Shown here in pieces: positions 1 to 4,929 of a stretch of DNA of 5,168 nucleotides (position 1 is the stretch's first letter; the number at the start of each line of letters is the position of its first letter). The notes beneath the pieces are model-generated. The model ran no database searches, was not told where the DNA came from, and saw only the letters and a list, made by a program, of their open reading frames with translations. The position numbers and the translations under genes were made by a program. Origin of the DNA: an uncultured Parabacteroides sp. (GTDB lineage Bacteria > Bacteroidota > Bacteroidia > Bacteroidales > Tannerellaceae); the NCBI GenBank assembly GCA_900541965.1, contig UQLN01000106.1, forward strand, positions 1-5,168. Reading direction: 5' to 3'.

Positions 1-867
1 ATTCAAAGCGGAAGTACCACAGTAAAAGAATATGACTTTTACCGCAGTGCCAATACGGTCACTTATCCTGTAAGCGATACGAAACGTTATACCGCCATCC
101 AAATGATGGGAAAAGACGGTAAAACGTATTATTGGTCTCCTGTTAATTTGGGTGCTATCGAGATACCTACTTCTGTTTCCGGCGGTAATATTACCACTAC
201 TTGCGGTAAATTATATCAGTGGGGGCGTAAAGAGGGATTTACGAATACGAATAACAGTACTACCACTACTACCGAAAAGTTTGACGGTAAAACGGATCCG
301 TTAGGTTTCCCTACGGGTGAGGGCGCCCTTGCCGATATGAGTCCGTGGAATAAGAAATTTATCGTGTATAGCTCATCTAATCCAAATACCCAGTATAACT
401 GGTTGCTTTTCACCGAGGGCGCAGATAACCCGTCAGGCAGTAGTATGCAGGCCGACGCTTGGTATCAGAAATTATGGAATCTGGATGAGGTAGCCAGTAC
501 AACTGTCGATGCGACCAAGACTGCTCGTAAGACACCTTATGATCCTTGCCCTGCTGGTTGGCGTGTTCCTACTATGGCCGAATGGGTTGCTATCGGTGCC
601 GATAATACAAGTACCGGTAAGGAATTTAAAAATAACTTACTGACCATCAATACCACCAATGGCCTCCAGCTCATTTTGCCTGCTGCGGGCTATCGGGACT
701 ACAGTGACGGTTCGTCCTACTATCAGGGTTCCTACGGCTACTACTGGTCGTCGTCAGTGCCGTCCGGTTATACGTACGCCCGTTACGTGTACTTCTTCAG
801 TGCTACGTTCATCCAGTACACTTACTACAGGGCGTTCGGGTTCTCGGTTAGGTGTCTCCAAGAATAA
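1..867 (+). CDS. DGR target (variable) protein, FISUMP/C-type-lectin-like C-terminus, 5' partial
   Basis: The frame is open from base 1, so the gene starts upstream; the first ATG in view (103) is not a reliable start. 288 codons are visible. The fragment has motifs typical of Bacteroidales FISUMP-type proteins of the formylglycine-generating-enzyme/C-type-lectin fold: TYYWSPVNLG near residue 45, GKLYQWGRKEGF at 69-80, DPCPAGWRVP at 181-190, and the end YWSSS...GFSVRCLQE. The last 63 codons are the DGR variable repeat, so this is the protein being diversified. The 17 residues that differ from the template (233-235, 240, 241, 245, 247, 257, 259, 262, 264, 266, 271, 273, 275, 276, 279) are mostly Tyr, on a constant lectin-like scaffold. 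Such targets are usually secreted or lipid-anchored ligand binders, but the signal peptide would lie upstream, so location is inferred. The stop codon follows VR almost directly. Confidence 0.93.
   Translation: MQSGSTTVKEYDFYRSANTVTYPVSDTKRYTAIQMMGKDGKTYYWSPVNLGAIEIPTSVSGGNITTTCGKLYQWGRKEGFTNTNNSTTTTTEKFDGKTDPLGFPTGEGALADMSPWNKKFIVYSSSNPNTQYNWLLFTEGADNPSGSSMQADAWYQKLWNLDEVASTTVDATKTARKTPYDPCPAGWRVPTMAEWVAIGADNTSTGKEFKNNLLTINTTNGLQLILPAAGYRDYSDGSSYYQGSYGYYWSSSVPSGYTYARYVYFFSATFIQYTYYRAFGFSVRCLQE
674..862 (+). repeat. DGR variable repeat (VR)
   Basis: This 189-bp segment matches 2015-2203 without gaps at a constant offset of 1341. I count 20 differences: 697, 700, 704, 718, 721, 733, 739, 769, 775, 784, 790, 796, 797, 812, 817, 822, 823, 826, 835 and 836. 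Each is an A in the template copy; 18 became T and 2 (697, 704) became G. The first 23 bp and last 26 bp are identical in both copies. The 3' identical block (837-862) is the expected initiation-of-mutagenic-homing (IMH) region. VR is in frame with the target gene and ends one codon before its stop. Confidence 0.97.
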
Positions 868-871
868 AAAA

Positions 872-890
872 GGTCGGCGAATTGCCGACC
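872..890 (+). promoter_or_regulatory. Hairpin just downstream of VR, candidate DGR homing hairpin
   Basis: A perfect 7-bp inverted repeat, GGTCGGC (872-878) and GCCGACC (884-890), surrounds a 5-nt loop GAATT, nine bases after the end of VR and four bases after the target stop codon. In the Bordetella phage DGR, a hairpin or cruciform a few bases beyond VR increases homing. Position and stem length fit that role; the pentaloop differs from the usual 4-nt loop. No T-run follows directly, so it is a poor intrinsic terminator by itself. Confidence 0.6.
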
Positions 891-896
891 GCATTC

Positions 897-927
897 GATT
901 GATTCGATTCATTTGATTGATTTGATT
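897..927 (+). repeat. Short GATT tandem-like repeats
   Basis: GATT occurs six times, at 897, 901, 906, 915, 919 and 924, in an AT-rich spacer between the two hairpins that follow VR. It is a low-complexity direct repeat. No function is evident; it could ease strand opening or simply be a slippage-derived spacer. Confidence 0.5.
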
Positions 928-939
928 TTTTGGGGAAAG

Positions 940-965
940 ACCCGCCGAAAGGCGGGTTGATTTTT
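940..965 (+). terminator. GAAA-tetraloop hairpin plus T-rich tail, likely terminator of the target gene
   Basis: The stem ACCCGCC (940-946) pairs perfectly with GGCGGGT (951-957) around a GAAA tetraloop, followed by a T-rich tail ending in five T at 961-965. This is a reasonable intrinsic terminator after the target gene. The GAAA loop is also of the GNRA kind described for DGR homing hairpins, so this hairpin rather than the one at 872-890 could be the functional one. Confidence 0.6.
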
Positions 966-987
966 AGTGAGTTGTAATACGGATATT

Positions 988-1482
988 ATGAATCTGAAAA
1001 ATAAGTTAGAAGCAGAGCGGCAAGATGAGCCGTTGATCCTTTTATATATGGAAGGAATCTTCTGGAAAGCCTATGAGCAATCTGCAATGCGGTTTGCCAA
1101 AGAAGTCAAAGCATACAAGTTGCAAAAACGTTTTATTAAAACCGTTAATGGGGAGGTGGTGTCGATGGGCTTTCCAAACAGCAGTTTGCAAGAAGTGTTG
1201 AAAGGCTGGGAGTTTGTCCGGATGAATGACAAGCTGCTTTCTTTCCATACGAAGACAGCGTTTACTGCTGCTGAATTTGAAGAATGGAAATCTGCGCTTC
1301 CTTTGGAAAGCGAAGCTGTTTCTGAGGTATTGGGAACTGTCTCCACCGGAAAAACAGGGAACTGTTTCTCTGAAACCGAACGCCAGGTGTTGTCCCAACT
1401 ACTGGCTTTCAGGGTTGAAACGGCTTCTCCATTGCAGTGTATGATGCTGGTTTCAGATTTACAAGCGTTGCTGAAACAATGA
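988..1482 (+). CDS. MutS domain I-like DGR accessory protein (MSL type)
   Basis: This 164-aa protein has an N-terminal half that reads like the mismatch-recognition domain of MutS: LILLYMEGIFWKAYEQSA (residues 16-33) parallels the MutS stretch with GDFYE, and MGFPNSSLQEVL (60-71) parallels MAGIP plus its helix. The Phe that stacks on mismatches in MutS would be F25, while the partner Glu of the F-x-E motif is Lys here (K27). No ATPase, clamp or lever domains follow; the C-terminal part (about 95-164) is not recognised. MutS-like small proteins are known accessory genes of some DGRs. I prefer ATG 988; an in-frame GTG at 967 would add 7 residues. The stop overlaps the avd start (ATGA), so the two are probably translationally coupled. 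Its role, perhaps recognising TR:VR heteroduplex or structured nucleic acid, is inference. Confidence 0.8.
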   Translation: MNLKNKLEAERQDEPLILLYMEGIFWKAYEQSAMRFAKEVKAYKLQKRFIKTVNGEVVSMGFPNSSLQEVLKGWEFVRMNDKLLSFHTKTAFTAAEFEEWKSALPLESEAVSEVLGTVSTGKTGNCFSETERQVLSQLLAFRVETASPLQCMMLVSDLQALLKQ

Positions 1483-1823
1483 TTTATGATAATTTGCCTG
1501 TTTACAAGGCCACATACGATTTGCTGTTGCAAATATTCCGGATGAACCGGAATTTCCAGCGTGACTATCGCTATACGTTGGGCGAGAATGTGAAAAATGA
1601 ATTGATAGCATTGCTGGTTTGCATCTATTATGCCAATTCCACAGTACAAAAGGCCGCGTATTTGCAAAAGGCAAAGGAACATATGGTGAGAGTGAAGTTG
1701 CAGGTACGTCTGTTGATGGATTTGAAACAAATTAGTCTGAAACAATATGCTACGGCTGCCGAGCAGATGGAGTCTGTCTCGAAACAGCTTACGGCATGGT
1801 ATAAATCGAATGAAAAGAAATAA
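1479..1823 (+). CDS. avd: DGR accessory variability determinant, Avd (four-helix bundle)
   Basis: This 114-aa protein resembles the Avd / 23S-rRNA-intervening-sequence four-helix-bundle family. It has an opening helix with YDLLLQIF (13-20), the family-like FQRDYRYTLGE (26-36), helix 2 with ELIALLVCIYYAN (41-53), a basic helix near 62-82 (KAKEHMVRVKLQVR), and a final helix ending in a Lys-rich tail. Avd forms a basic pentamer in Bordetella phage that binds the RT and the template RNA and is needed for cDNA synthesis and homing. The start chosen is ATG 1479, whose ATGA overlaps the stop of the MutS-like gene; the frame is open a little further upstream, but MIYDNLPVYKATYDLL is a typical beginning. 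Its length is close to the 128 aa of the phage protein. The template repeat begins 191 bp downstream. Confidence 0.9.
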   Translation: MIYDNLPVYKATYDLLLQIFRMNRNFQRDYRYTLGENVKNELIALLVCIYYANSTVQKAAYLQKAKEHMVRVKLQVRLLMDLKQISLKQYATAAEQMESVSKQLTAWYKSNEKK

Positions 1824-1842
1824 AAAAGCGGTTAGTCGAGAG

Positions 1843-1967
1843 TGCCGGTTGCCAAGGTTTCCGGCAGGGTGACGTGTAAATTCAGTAACCTACTGGCAGA
1901 GTAAAAGGACGCGAGGGGCAGGATGAGTACCCGTGTTTCTGTTAGTTAATCGAACCGGTTGCCGGAA
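1843..1967 (+). repeat. Competing inverted repeats in the DGR RNA leader
   Basis: CCGGCA (1861-1866) can pair with TGCCGG at 1843-1848 (local hairpin, 12-nt loop). Alternatively, TTCCGGCA (1859-1866) can pair with TGCCGGAA at 1960-1967 (8 bp, perfect), enclosing 92 nt. The two pairings exclude each other. Inside the enclosed part, CAGTA (1883-1887) and TACTG (1891-1895) form a further small stem with a 3-nt loop. Confidence 0.5.
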
Positions 1968-2014
1968 TGTTTGCTTAAGTGCATCCGTTCTGTCAATTAT
2001 TAAAGTGGTTACTT

Positions 2015-2203
2015 TTTTGCCTGCTGCGGGCTATCGGAACAACAATGACGGTTCGTCCAACAATCAGGGTTCCAACGGCAACTACTGGTCGTCGTCAGTG
2101 CCGTCCGGTAATACGAACGCCCGTAACGTGAACTTCAACAGTGCTACGTTCAACCAGAACACAAACAACAGGGCGAACGGGTTCTCGGTTAGGTGTCTCC
2201 AAG
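2015..2203 (+). repeat. DGR template repeat (TR)
   Basis: This is the 189-bp non-coding master copy of VR 674-862. It is rich in AAC/AAT codons when read in the target frame: 17 AAY codons, 49 A in total by my count, and 20 of those A differ in VR. None of the roughly 140 non-A positions differs. The first 23 bp and last 26 bp match VR exactly; identity ends at 2204, where the flanks diverge. The TR frame stays open to a stop at 2245-2247, but this is probably a by-product of its origin as a coding copy. Confidence 0.97.
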
Positions 2204-2246
2204 CATTTACAAACCGCTTTTTTACTAGTATGGATAGAATCAGGTG

Positions 2247-3458
2247 ATGGATTTGATAGAAGATATATTCAAGGCATATTTTGAAGCCCGTGCCGGAAAA
2301 CGGAATTCGGCGAACCAGCTCCGGTTCGAATTGGAGCTCGAAAAGAATCTGGTGGAGCTTTACCATGAAATAAAGGAACGCCGCTATAAAGTGGGAAGGA
2401 GTATCTGTTTTATGGTAAATTATCCGGTGAAACGGGAAGTGTTTGCCGCCGATTTCCGCGACCGTATCATCCATCACCTGCTGTTCAATTATATTTCTCC
2501 CATTTTTGAACGGGTATTTATCAACGACTGTTATTCCTGCCGGAAAGGCAAAGGAACCATGTATGGTATCAGGCGGCTGGATAAGCATATCCGTAGCTGT
2601 TCGCAAAATTACACCTGCGACTGCTATGTGCTCAAACTCGATTTGCAGGGCTATTTTATGAATATAAACCGCCGGATATTGTATGATGCCATACTCAAAG
2701 TGCTTGAAAAGTACGGCTATCTGGTTATGCCTGACAGTATCCATTGGGAAGATTCGGAGGAATACGAACTTGTGAGATACCTTTTGCCGCTTATCGTGTT
2801 CAATGACCCGACCTTGAACTGTGTGAGGCGCGGAAACCTGTCGGACTGGGAGGGCCTGCCGCCTTCGAAAAGCCTGTTCCATTCGCCTCCCGGTTGCGGT
2901 TTGCCTATCGGGAACCTTACATCGCAGTTGTTCAGCAATATCTATCTGACTCCATTCGATAATTATGTGAAACGGGAGTTGGGCATCAAACATTATGGCC
3001 GGTATGTGGATGACTTTTTTCTTGTTCATGAAGATAAGGAAGCCTTGAAAAGAATGGTTCCCGAAATCCGGGATTTCCTTTGGGACACTTTGCATGTGAA
3101 GCTGCATCCGCGTAAAATTGTGTTGCAGCATTATCGGCGTGGCGTCGATTTCCTTGGGGCGGTGGTGAAGCCGGGGCGTATCTACATCCAGAACCGGGCA
3201 AAACGGAAGTTTGCGTCCGAAATGTTTTATTGGGATAACAGGCTGGGGTTCGATGGTGTGCCGCTCGCCGTTTCCCATCTGTGCAAGATGCGTGCGTCCG
3301 TTAATTCTTATCTGGGTATCATGCAGCATTTCAAAACCCGGAATATAAAAAAAGAAATATTGGAGGGCTGTTCGTCCGTTTTCCGTTACGGGTATTTTAA
3401 TAACGGTTGGAACAAGTATATTCTGTATAAACATCCGAAGAATTTGTCGGGTGGATAA
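2247..3458 (+). CDS. DGR reverse transcriptase
   Basis: This 403-aa enzyme copies the TR RNA into cDNA with errors at template A. Visible RT motifs in order: fingers region FRDRIIHHLLFNYISPIFER (about 70-89) followed by RKGKGTMYGIRRL; palm A motif LDLQGYF with catalytic D132; the DGR-specific LPIGNLTSQ at 219-227, where retroviral RTs have a QGxxxSP motif; the catalytic YVDD at 253-256 (D255, D256); and later LHPRKIVLQ and VDFLGAVV in the thumb-side region. All three catalytic Asp are present, so it should be active. Full length for the family, with no integrase, maturase or endonuclease domain. I chose ATG 2247; a GTG just before it (2244) is in frame. The ATG shares its A with the stop of the frame that runs through TR. 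The nearest upstream promoter is unclear, so it is probably transcribed with TR. Confidence 0.97.
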   Translation: MDLIEDIFKAYFEARAGKRNSANQLRFELELEKNLVELYHEIKERRYKVGRSICFMVNYPVKREVFAADFRDRIIHHLLFNYISPIFERVFINDCYSCRKGKGTMYGIRRLDKHIRSCSQNYTCDCYVLKLDLQGYFMNINRRILYDAILKVLEKYGYLVMPDSIHWEDSEEYELVRYLLPLIVFNDPTLNCVRRGNLSDWEGLPPSKSLFHSPPGCGLPIGNLTSQLFSNIYLTPFDNYVKRELGIKHYGRYVDDFFLVHEDKEALKRMVPEIRDFLWDTLHVKLHPRKIVLQHYRRGVDFLGAVVKPGRIYIQNRAKRKFASEMFYWDNRLGFDGVPLAVSHLCKMRASVNSYLGIMQHFKTRNIKKEILEGCSSVFRYGYFNNGWNKYILYKHPKNLSGG

Positions 3459-3464
3459 GGAAAT

Positions 3465-3493
3465 GGTCGGTTTTAGGGAAGAACCGGCCTTTT
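3465..3493 (+). terminator. Probable terminator after the RT gene
   Basis: GGTCGGTT (3465-3472) pairs with AACCGGCC (3482-3489), 8 bp including one G-U pair, with a 9-nt loop and four T after the stem (3490-3493). It lies seven bases after the RT stop. The T tract is short, so termination may be partial. Confidence 0.5.
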
Positions 3494-3525
3494 GTGGCGC
3501 AGGTGTCAAATTGCCTGCGCTACAA
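3492..3525 (+). promoter_or_regulatory. Long hairpin before the 162-aa gene
   Basis: TTGTGGCGCAGG (3492-3503) pairs with CCTGCGCTACAA (3514-3525): a 12-bp stem with one G-U pair and a 10-nt loop. It ends five bases before the ATG at 3531. No T-run follows, so it is not a normal terminator on this strand. It may be a second part of the RT terminator, or may affect translation of the next gene. Confidence 0.5.
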
Positions 3526-3534
3526 TAAATATGG

Positions 3535-3543
3535 AAAAAAAAA
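3535..3543 (+). other. A9 homopolymer between an ATG (3531) and the open frame of the next gene
   Basis: ATG at 3531 has an A/T-rich upstream context and reads Met-Glu-Lys-Lys, then goes out of frame and stops after 22 codons. Loss of one A from the nine-A run would join it to the long frame as Met-Glu-Lys-Lys-Leu-Lys-Arg-Leu. This could be a slippage (phase-variation) tract, a transcriptional slippage site, a sequencing error, or chance with a TTG start at 3544. Confidence 0.5.
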
Positions 3544-4032
3544 TTGAAACGGTTGGAGAACCTGTTCGGGGGCAAAGACCCCAGTGTCCCTCTTTTTGAA
3601 AAGAAACTTTCGTTGATGAGTGCCAAAACACGCGAAAGGCGTTTGAACGAACTGTGCAGCCTCGCTTTCGGGGATTATGAAGAACTTCCCCGCAAATACC
3701 GTAAGTTCGTTTATCTTTACCTGAGGCACAACCGTGCCTGTTATGTCGATTATCTGGTATCCCATTCTGTATTAGGCAAGTTCCGTTATTCCCTGAATAA
3801 CCCGGAGTTATTGTTGCCTGTGTTGCATGTCCTCGAGAATGCAGGCAGGAGTGGACGTATCTCGTATGCGCATTTGGCAAGCCTGCTTCTGCTTGTGTTT
3901 GATTATCCGTATGCTTTGGGTACCTTAAAGCAGTATTTATCCTATATCCCCGAAGCCGAACTTTTGCAGGATTTTCTGGAGTTGGTGGCGGAAATAAGGA
4001 TTCAGGGAGAAGAAAAAGGCAAGAAATGGTAA
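3544..4032 (+). CDS. Unrecognised 162-aa helical protein, start uncertain
   Basis: I do not recognise this family. The protein appears mainly helical, with a basic N-terminal third (KTRERRLNEL near 28-37, LPRKYRKFVYLYLRHNRA near 48-65), a Leu-rich middle (LLLPVLHVLENAG, 89-101), a hydrophobic helix LASLLLLVFDYPYAL (111-125), and a charged end (EEKGKKW). No signal peptide or clear membrane span is seen. The first start in frame is TTG 3544, the next ATG is 3616 (138 aa), and a better ATG at 3531 is separated from this frame by the A9 run. It sits directly after the DGR RT in the same direction and is closed by a strong terminator, so it may be a DGR passenger or accessory gene, but there is no direct evidence for function. 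Confidence 0.7.
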   Translation: MKRLENLFGGKDPSVPLFEKKLSLMSAKTRERRLNELCSLAFGDYEELPRKYRKFVYLYLRHNRACYVDYLVSHSVLGKFRYSLNNPELLLPVLHVLENAGRSGRISYAHLASLLLLVFDYPYALGTLKQYLSYIPEAELLQDFLELVAEIRIQGEEKGKKW

Positions 4033-4056
4033 AAAAGCAGGGATTTCGTTTCTTGT

Positions 4057-4081
4057 AAAAGCCGGATAAATCGGTTTTTTT
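4057..4081 (+). terminator. Intrinsic terminator after the 162-aa gene
   Basis: AAAAGCCG (4057-4064) pairs with CGGTTTTT (4072-4079), 8 bp including one G-U, with a 7-nt loop, and the T-run continues to 4081 with more T nearby. It cleanly separates the DGR side from the HU operon. The A-rich upstream arm means it might also work on the opposite strand. Confidence 0.75.
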
Positions 4082-4142
4082 GTTTTTAGATACGGCTTAA
4101 GAATTTGTGAGCCAGCTGTTTGGCTGTGTGCTGTTTCAACTA

Positions 4143-4171
4143 TTTGCCGCTTTGGGGCGGCTCTACCTTTG
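4143..4171 (+). promoter_or_regulatory. Bacteroidetes-type promoter of the HU operon
   Basis: A -7 box TACCTTTG (4164-4171) matches TAnnTTTG fully, and TTTG at 4143-4146 serves as the -33 box with a 17-base gap, close to the usual spacing. Transcription should start around 4178, giving a leader of about 40 nt before the HU-like gene. A small inverted repeat GCCGC/GCGGC (4146-4150 and 4157-4161) lies between the boxes and could be an operator, but this is speculative. The rest of 4082-4142 shows nothing else clear. Confidence 0.75.
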
Positions 4172-4217
4172 CCCTGTGTTCAATAGTGGACATCTAAACA
4201 ATTAAATTTTAAGTAGT

Positions 4218-4661
4218 ATGGCACAAGGATTTAAATTAGTGCTGCGTCCGTCGAAGCCGGGCGTAAAGGATTCGGAGAAAATGTATTATGCGGTTTCTAA
4301 AAACACGGGTTTTACCGACCTGAAACATTTGTGTAAAATGATTTCGGCCCGAAGTACCGTATCGAGTGCGGATGTGAAGGCGGTTCTCGACAACCTGAAT
4401 TTTGTATTGGATATGGAATTGCAGGCCGGGCGTATCGTACAATTGGGTGAATTTGGGAATTTCCGGATATCGGTGAGCAGCGACGGGGTTACCGAAGAAA
4501 AAAAGTTTGATAACAGCATGTTGCGTGCGCCGAAAATCGTATTCACTCCGGGCAGCGAACTTCGTGATACAAAGAAAACACTCGATTTCATGAAGATAAC
4601 GCCGGAAGGAACAAAAACGGGAAATGGCGAGAGTGATGGCGATAAACCCTCCGAACTCTGA
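4218..4661 (+). CDS. HU-like DNA-binding protein (long Bacteroidetes type)
   Basis: This 147-aa protein matches the long HU-like (HU-HIG-type) family that is abundant in Bacteroidales. After a beta-strand start (GFKLVLRPSKPG, 4-15) come helices with DLKHLCKMISARSTVSSADVK (34-54), then the HU beta-saddle motif GRIVQLGEFGNFRISV (71-86), the arm region with RAPKIVFTPGSELRDT (103-118), and a variable polar Gly/Asp/Ser-rich tail (130-147) beyond classical HU length of about 90 aa. These proteins are expected to bind or bend DNA as dimers in the cytoplasm. ATG 4218 is preceded by an A/T-rich leader and its own promoter. It heads a small operon with two small genes. Its link with the DGR is only proximity; such HU genes are found in many Bacteroidales neighbourhoods. 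Confidence 0.9.
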   Translation: MAQGFKLVLRPSKPGVKDSEKMYYAVSKNTGFTDLKHLCKMISARSTVSSADVKAVLDNLNFVLDMELQAGRIVQLGEFGNFRISVSSDGVTEEKKFDNSMLRAPKIVFTPGSELRDTKKTLDFMKITPEGTKTGNGESDGDKPSEL

Positions 4662-4669
4662 TGTTCGGG
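4650..4669 (+). promoter_or_regulatory. Small hairpin across the HU stop codon
   Basis: CCGAAC (4651-4656) pairs perfectly with GTTCGG (4663-4668), plus a closing T-G pair, with a 6-nt loop that contains the stop. There is no T-run, so termination is unlikely; it might stabilise the HU message relative to the downstream small genes. The biological meaning is uncertain. Confidence 0.3.
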
Positions 4670-4683
4670 AAACACGCTAAGAA

Positions 4684-4929
4684 ATGAAGCGGTTTCTAAC
4701 CATCCAGTTATTCATGGCAGTCCTGCTCGTATTGAGCGGGATTGTCCTGATGTTCTCCGGATTCTGGGTAGCGCCGGAGGGGGAAATACACAACAGTGTT
4801 TTAGTGGCGTTTGGCGAGATCGGCACTTTTGCCGGGGCTTTATTCGGGGTAGATTATTCTTATAAAAAGTTTTTACATGTATCATTAAAATTAAAAGGGA
4901 GAAACCGTCGTCAAATCATTCGCATATGA
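4684..4929 (+). CDS. Small two-helix membrane protein (81 aa), unknown function
   Basis: The protein starts with Lys-Arg and has a hydrophobic helix at about 4-28 (FLTIQLFMAVLLVLSGIVLMFSG begins it), a short loop with APEGEIHNS (30-38), a second hydrophobic stretch at about 39-57 (VLVAFGEIGTFAGALFGV), and a strongly basic tail (KGRNRRQ, 71-77). It should sit in the inner membrane with both ends likely cytoplasmic by the positive-inside rule. It follows the HU-like gene by 22 bp, in the same operon. Small proteins of this look occur after HU-like genes in Bacteroidales by my recollection; a holin-like role is possible but unsupported here. Confidence 0.75.
   Translation: MKRFLTIQLFMAVLLVLSGIVLMFSGFWVAPEGEIHNSVLVAFGEIGTFAGALFGVDYSYKKFLHVSLKLKGRNRRQIIRI

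Larger units (their letters stand above)
1824..2246 (+). ncRNA. DGR template RNA region (leader, TR and short spacer; ends approximate)
   Basis: The 191 bases before TR have no credible gene. They contain several inverted repeats and a 9-base direct repeat (CCGGTTGCC at 1845-1853 and 1955-1963). In characterised DGRs the functional RNA extends from upstream of TR into the spacer between TR and RT. Here that spacer is only 43 nt, so the RNA probably continues into the RT coding region. No consensus promoter was found upstream, only a weak TAnnTTTG-like AATGTTTG at 1966-1973, so the RNA may be cut from the operon transcript. Both ends are estimates. Confidence 0.6.
674..3458 (+). mobile_element. 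Diversity-generating retroelement cassette (VR - MutS-like - avd - TR - RT)
   Basis: All core DGR parts are present in one orientation: variable repeat in a lectin-fold gene, accessory Avd, template repeat, and a reverse transcriptase of the DGR clade. The family performs unidirectional mutagenic retrohoming from TR to VR. It is not a self-transposing element, and no transposase, integrase or terminal repeats are seen in this window. An extra MutS-domain-like gene lies between the target gene and avd. Confidence 0.96.

Noticed and set aside
1071..1745. A 224-codon open frame on the minus strand opposite the MutS-like and avd genes
   Set aside because: Both + strand genes match known DGR accessory families and overlap by ATGA; the antisense frame has no recognisable motif.
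1966..1973. AATGTTTG as a promoter -7 box for the TR RNA
   Set aside because: The first base departs from TAnnTTTG and no TTTG box lies at proper distance upstream; too weak to annotate separately.
674..2203. VR and TR as a CRISPR-like or simple duplicated-gene repeat
   Set aside because: There are only two copies with 1341 bp offset, and the differences are restricted to A in one copy, which gene duplication or CRISPR arrays would not give.
1933..2247. TR region as an independent protein-coding gene
   Set aside because: It starts at a GTG with no supporting context, and the only protein-like part is the TR copy of the target's C-terminus. TR acts as RNA template in the family, so it is not annotated as a CDS.
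2082..3626. A 514-codon open frame on the minus strand across TR and the RT gene
   Set aside because: It runs antisense to a reverse transcriptase with all catalytic motifs; its translation is low-complexity in character and resembles no protein I know. It is a shadow of the coding bias of the + strand gene.
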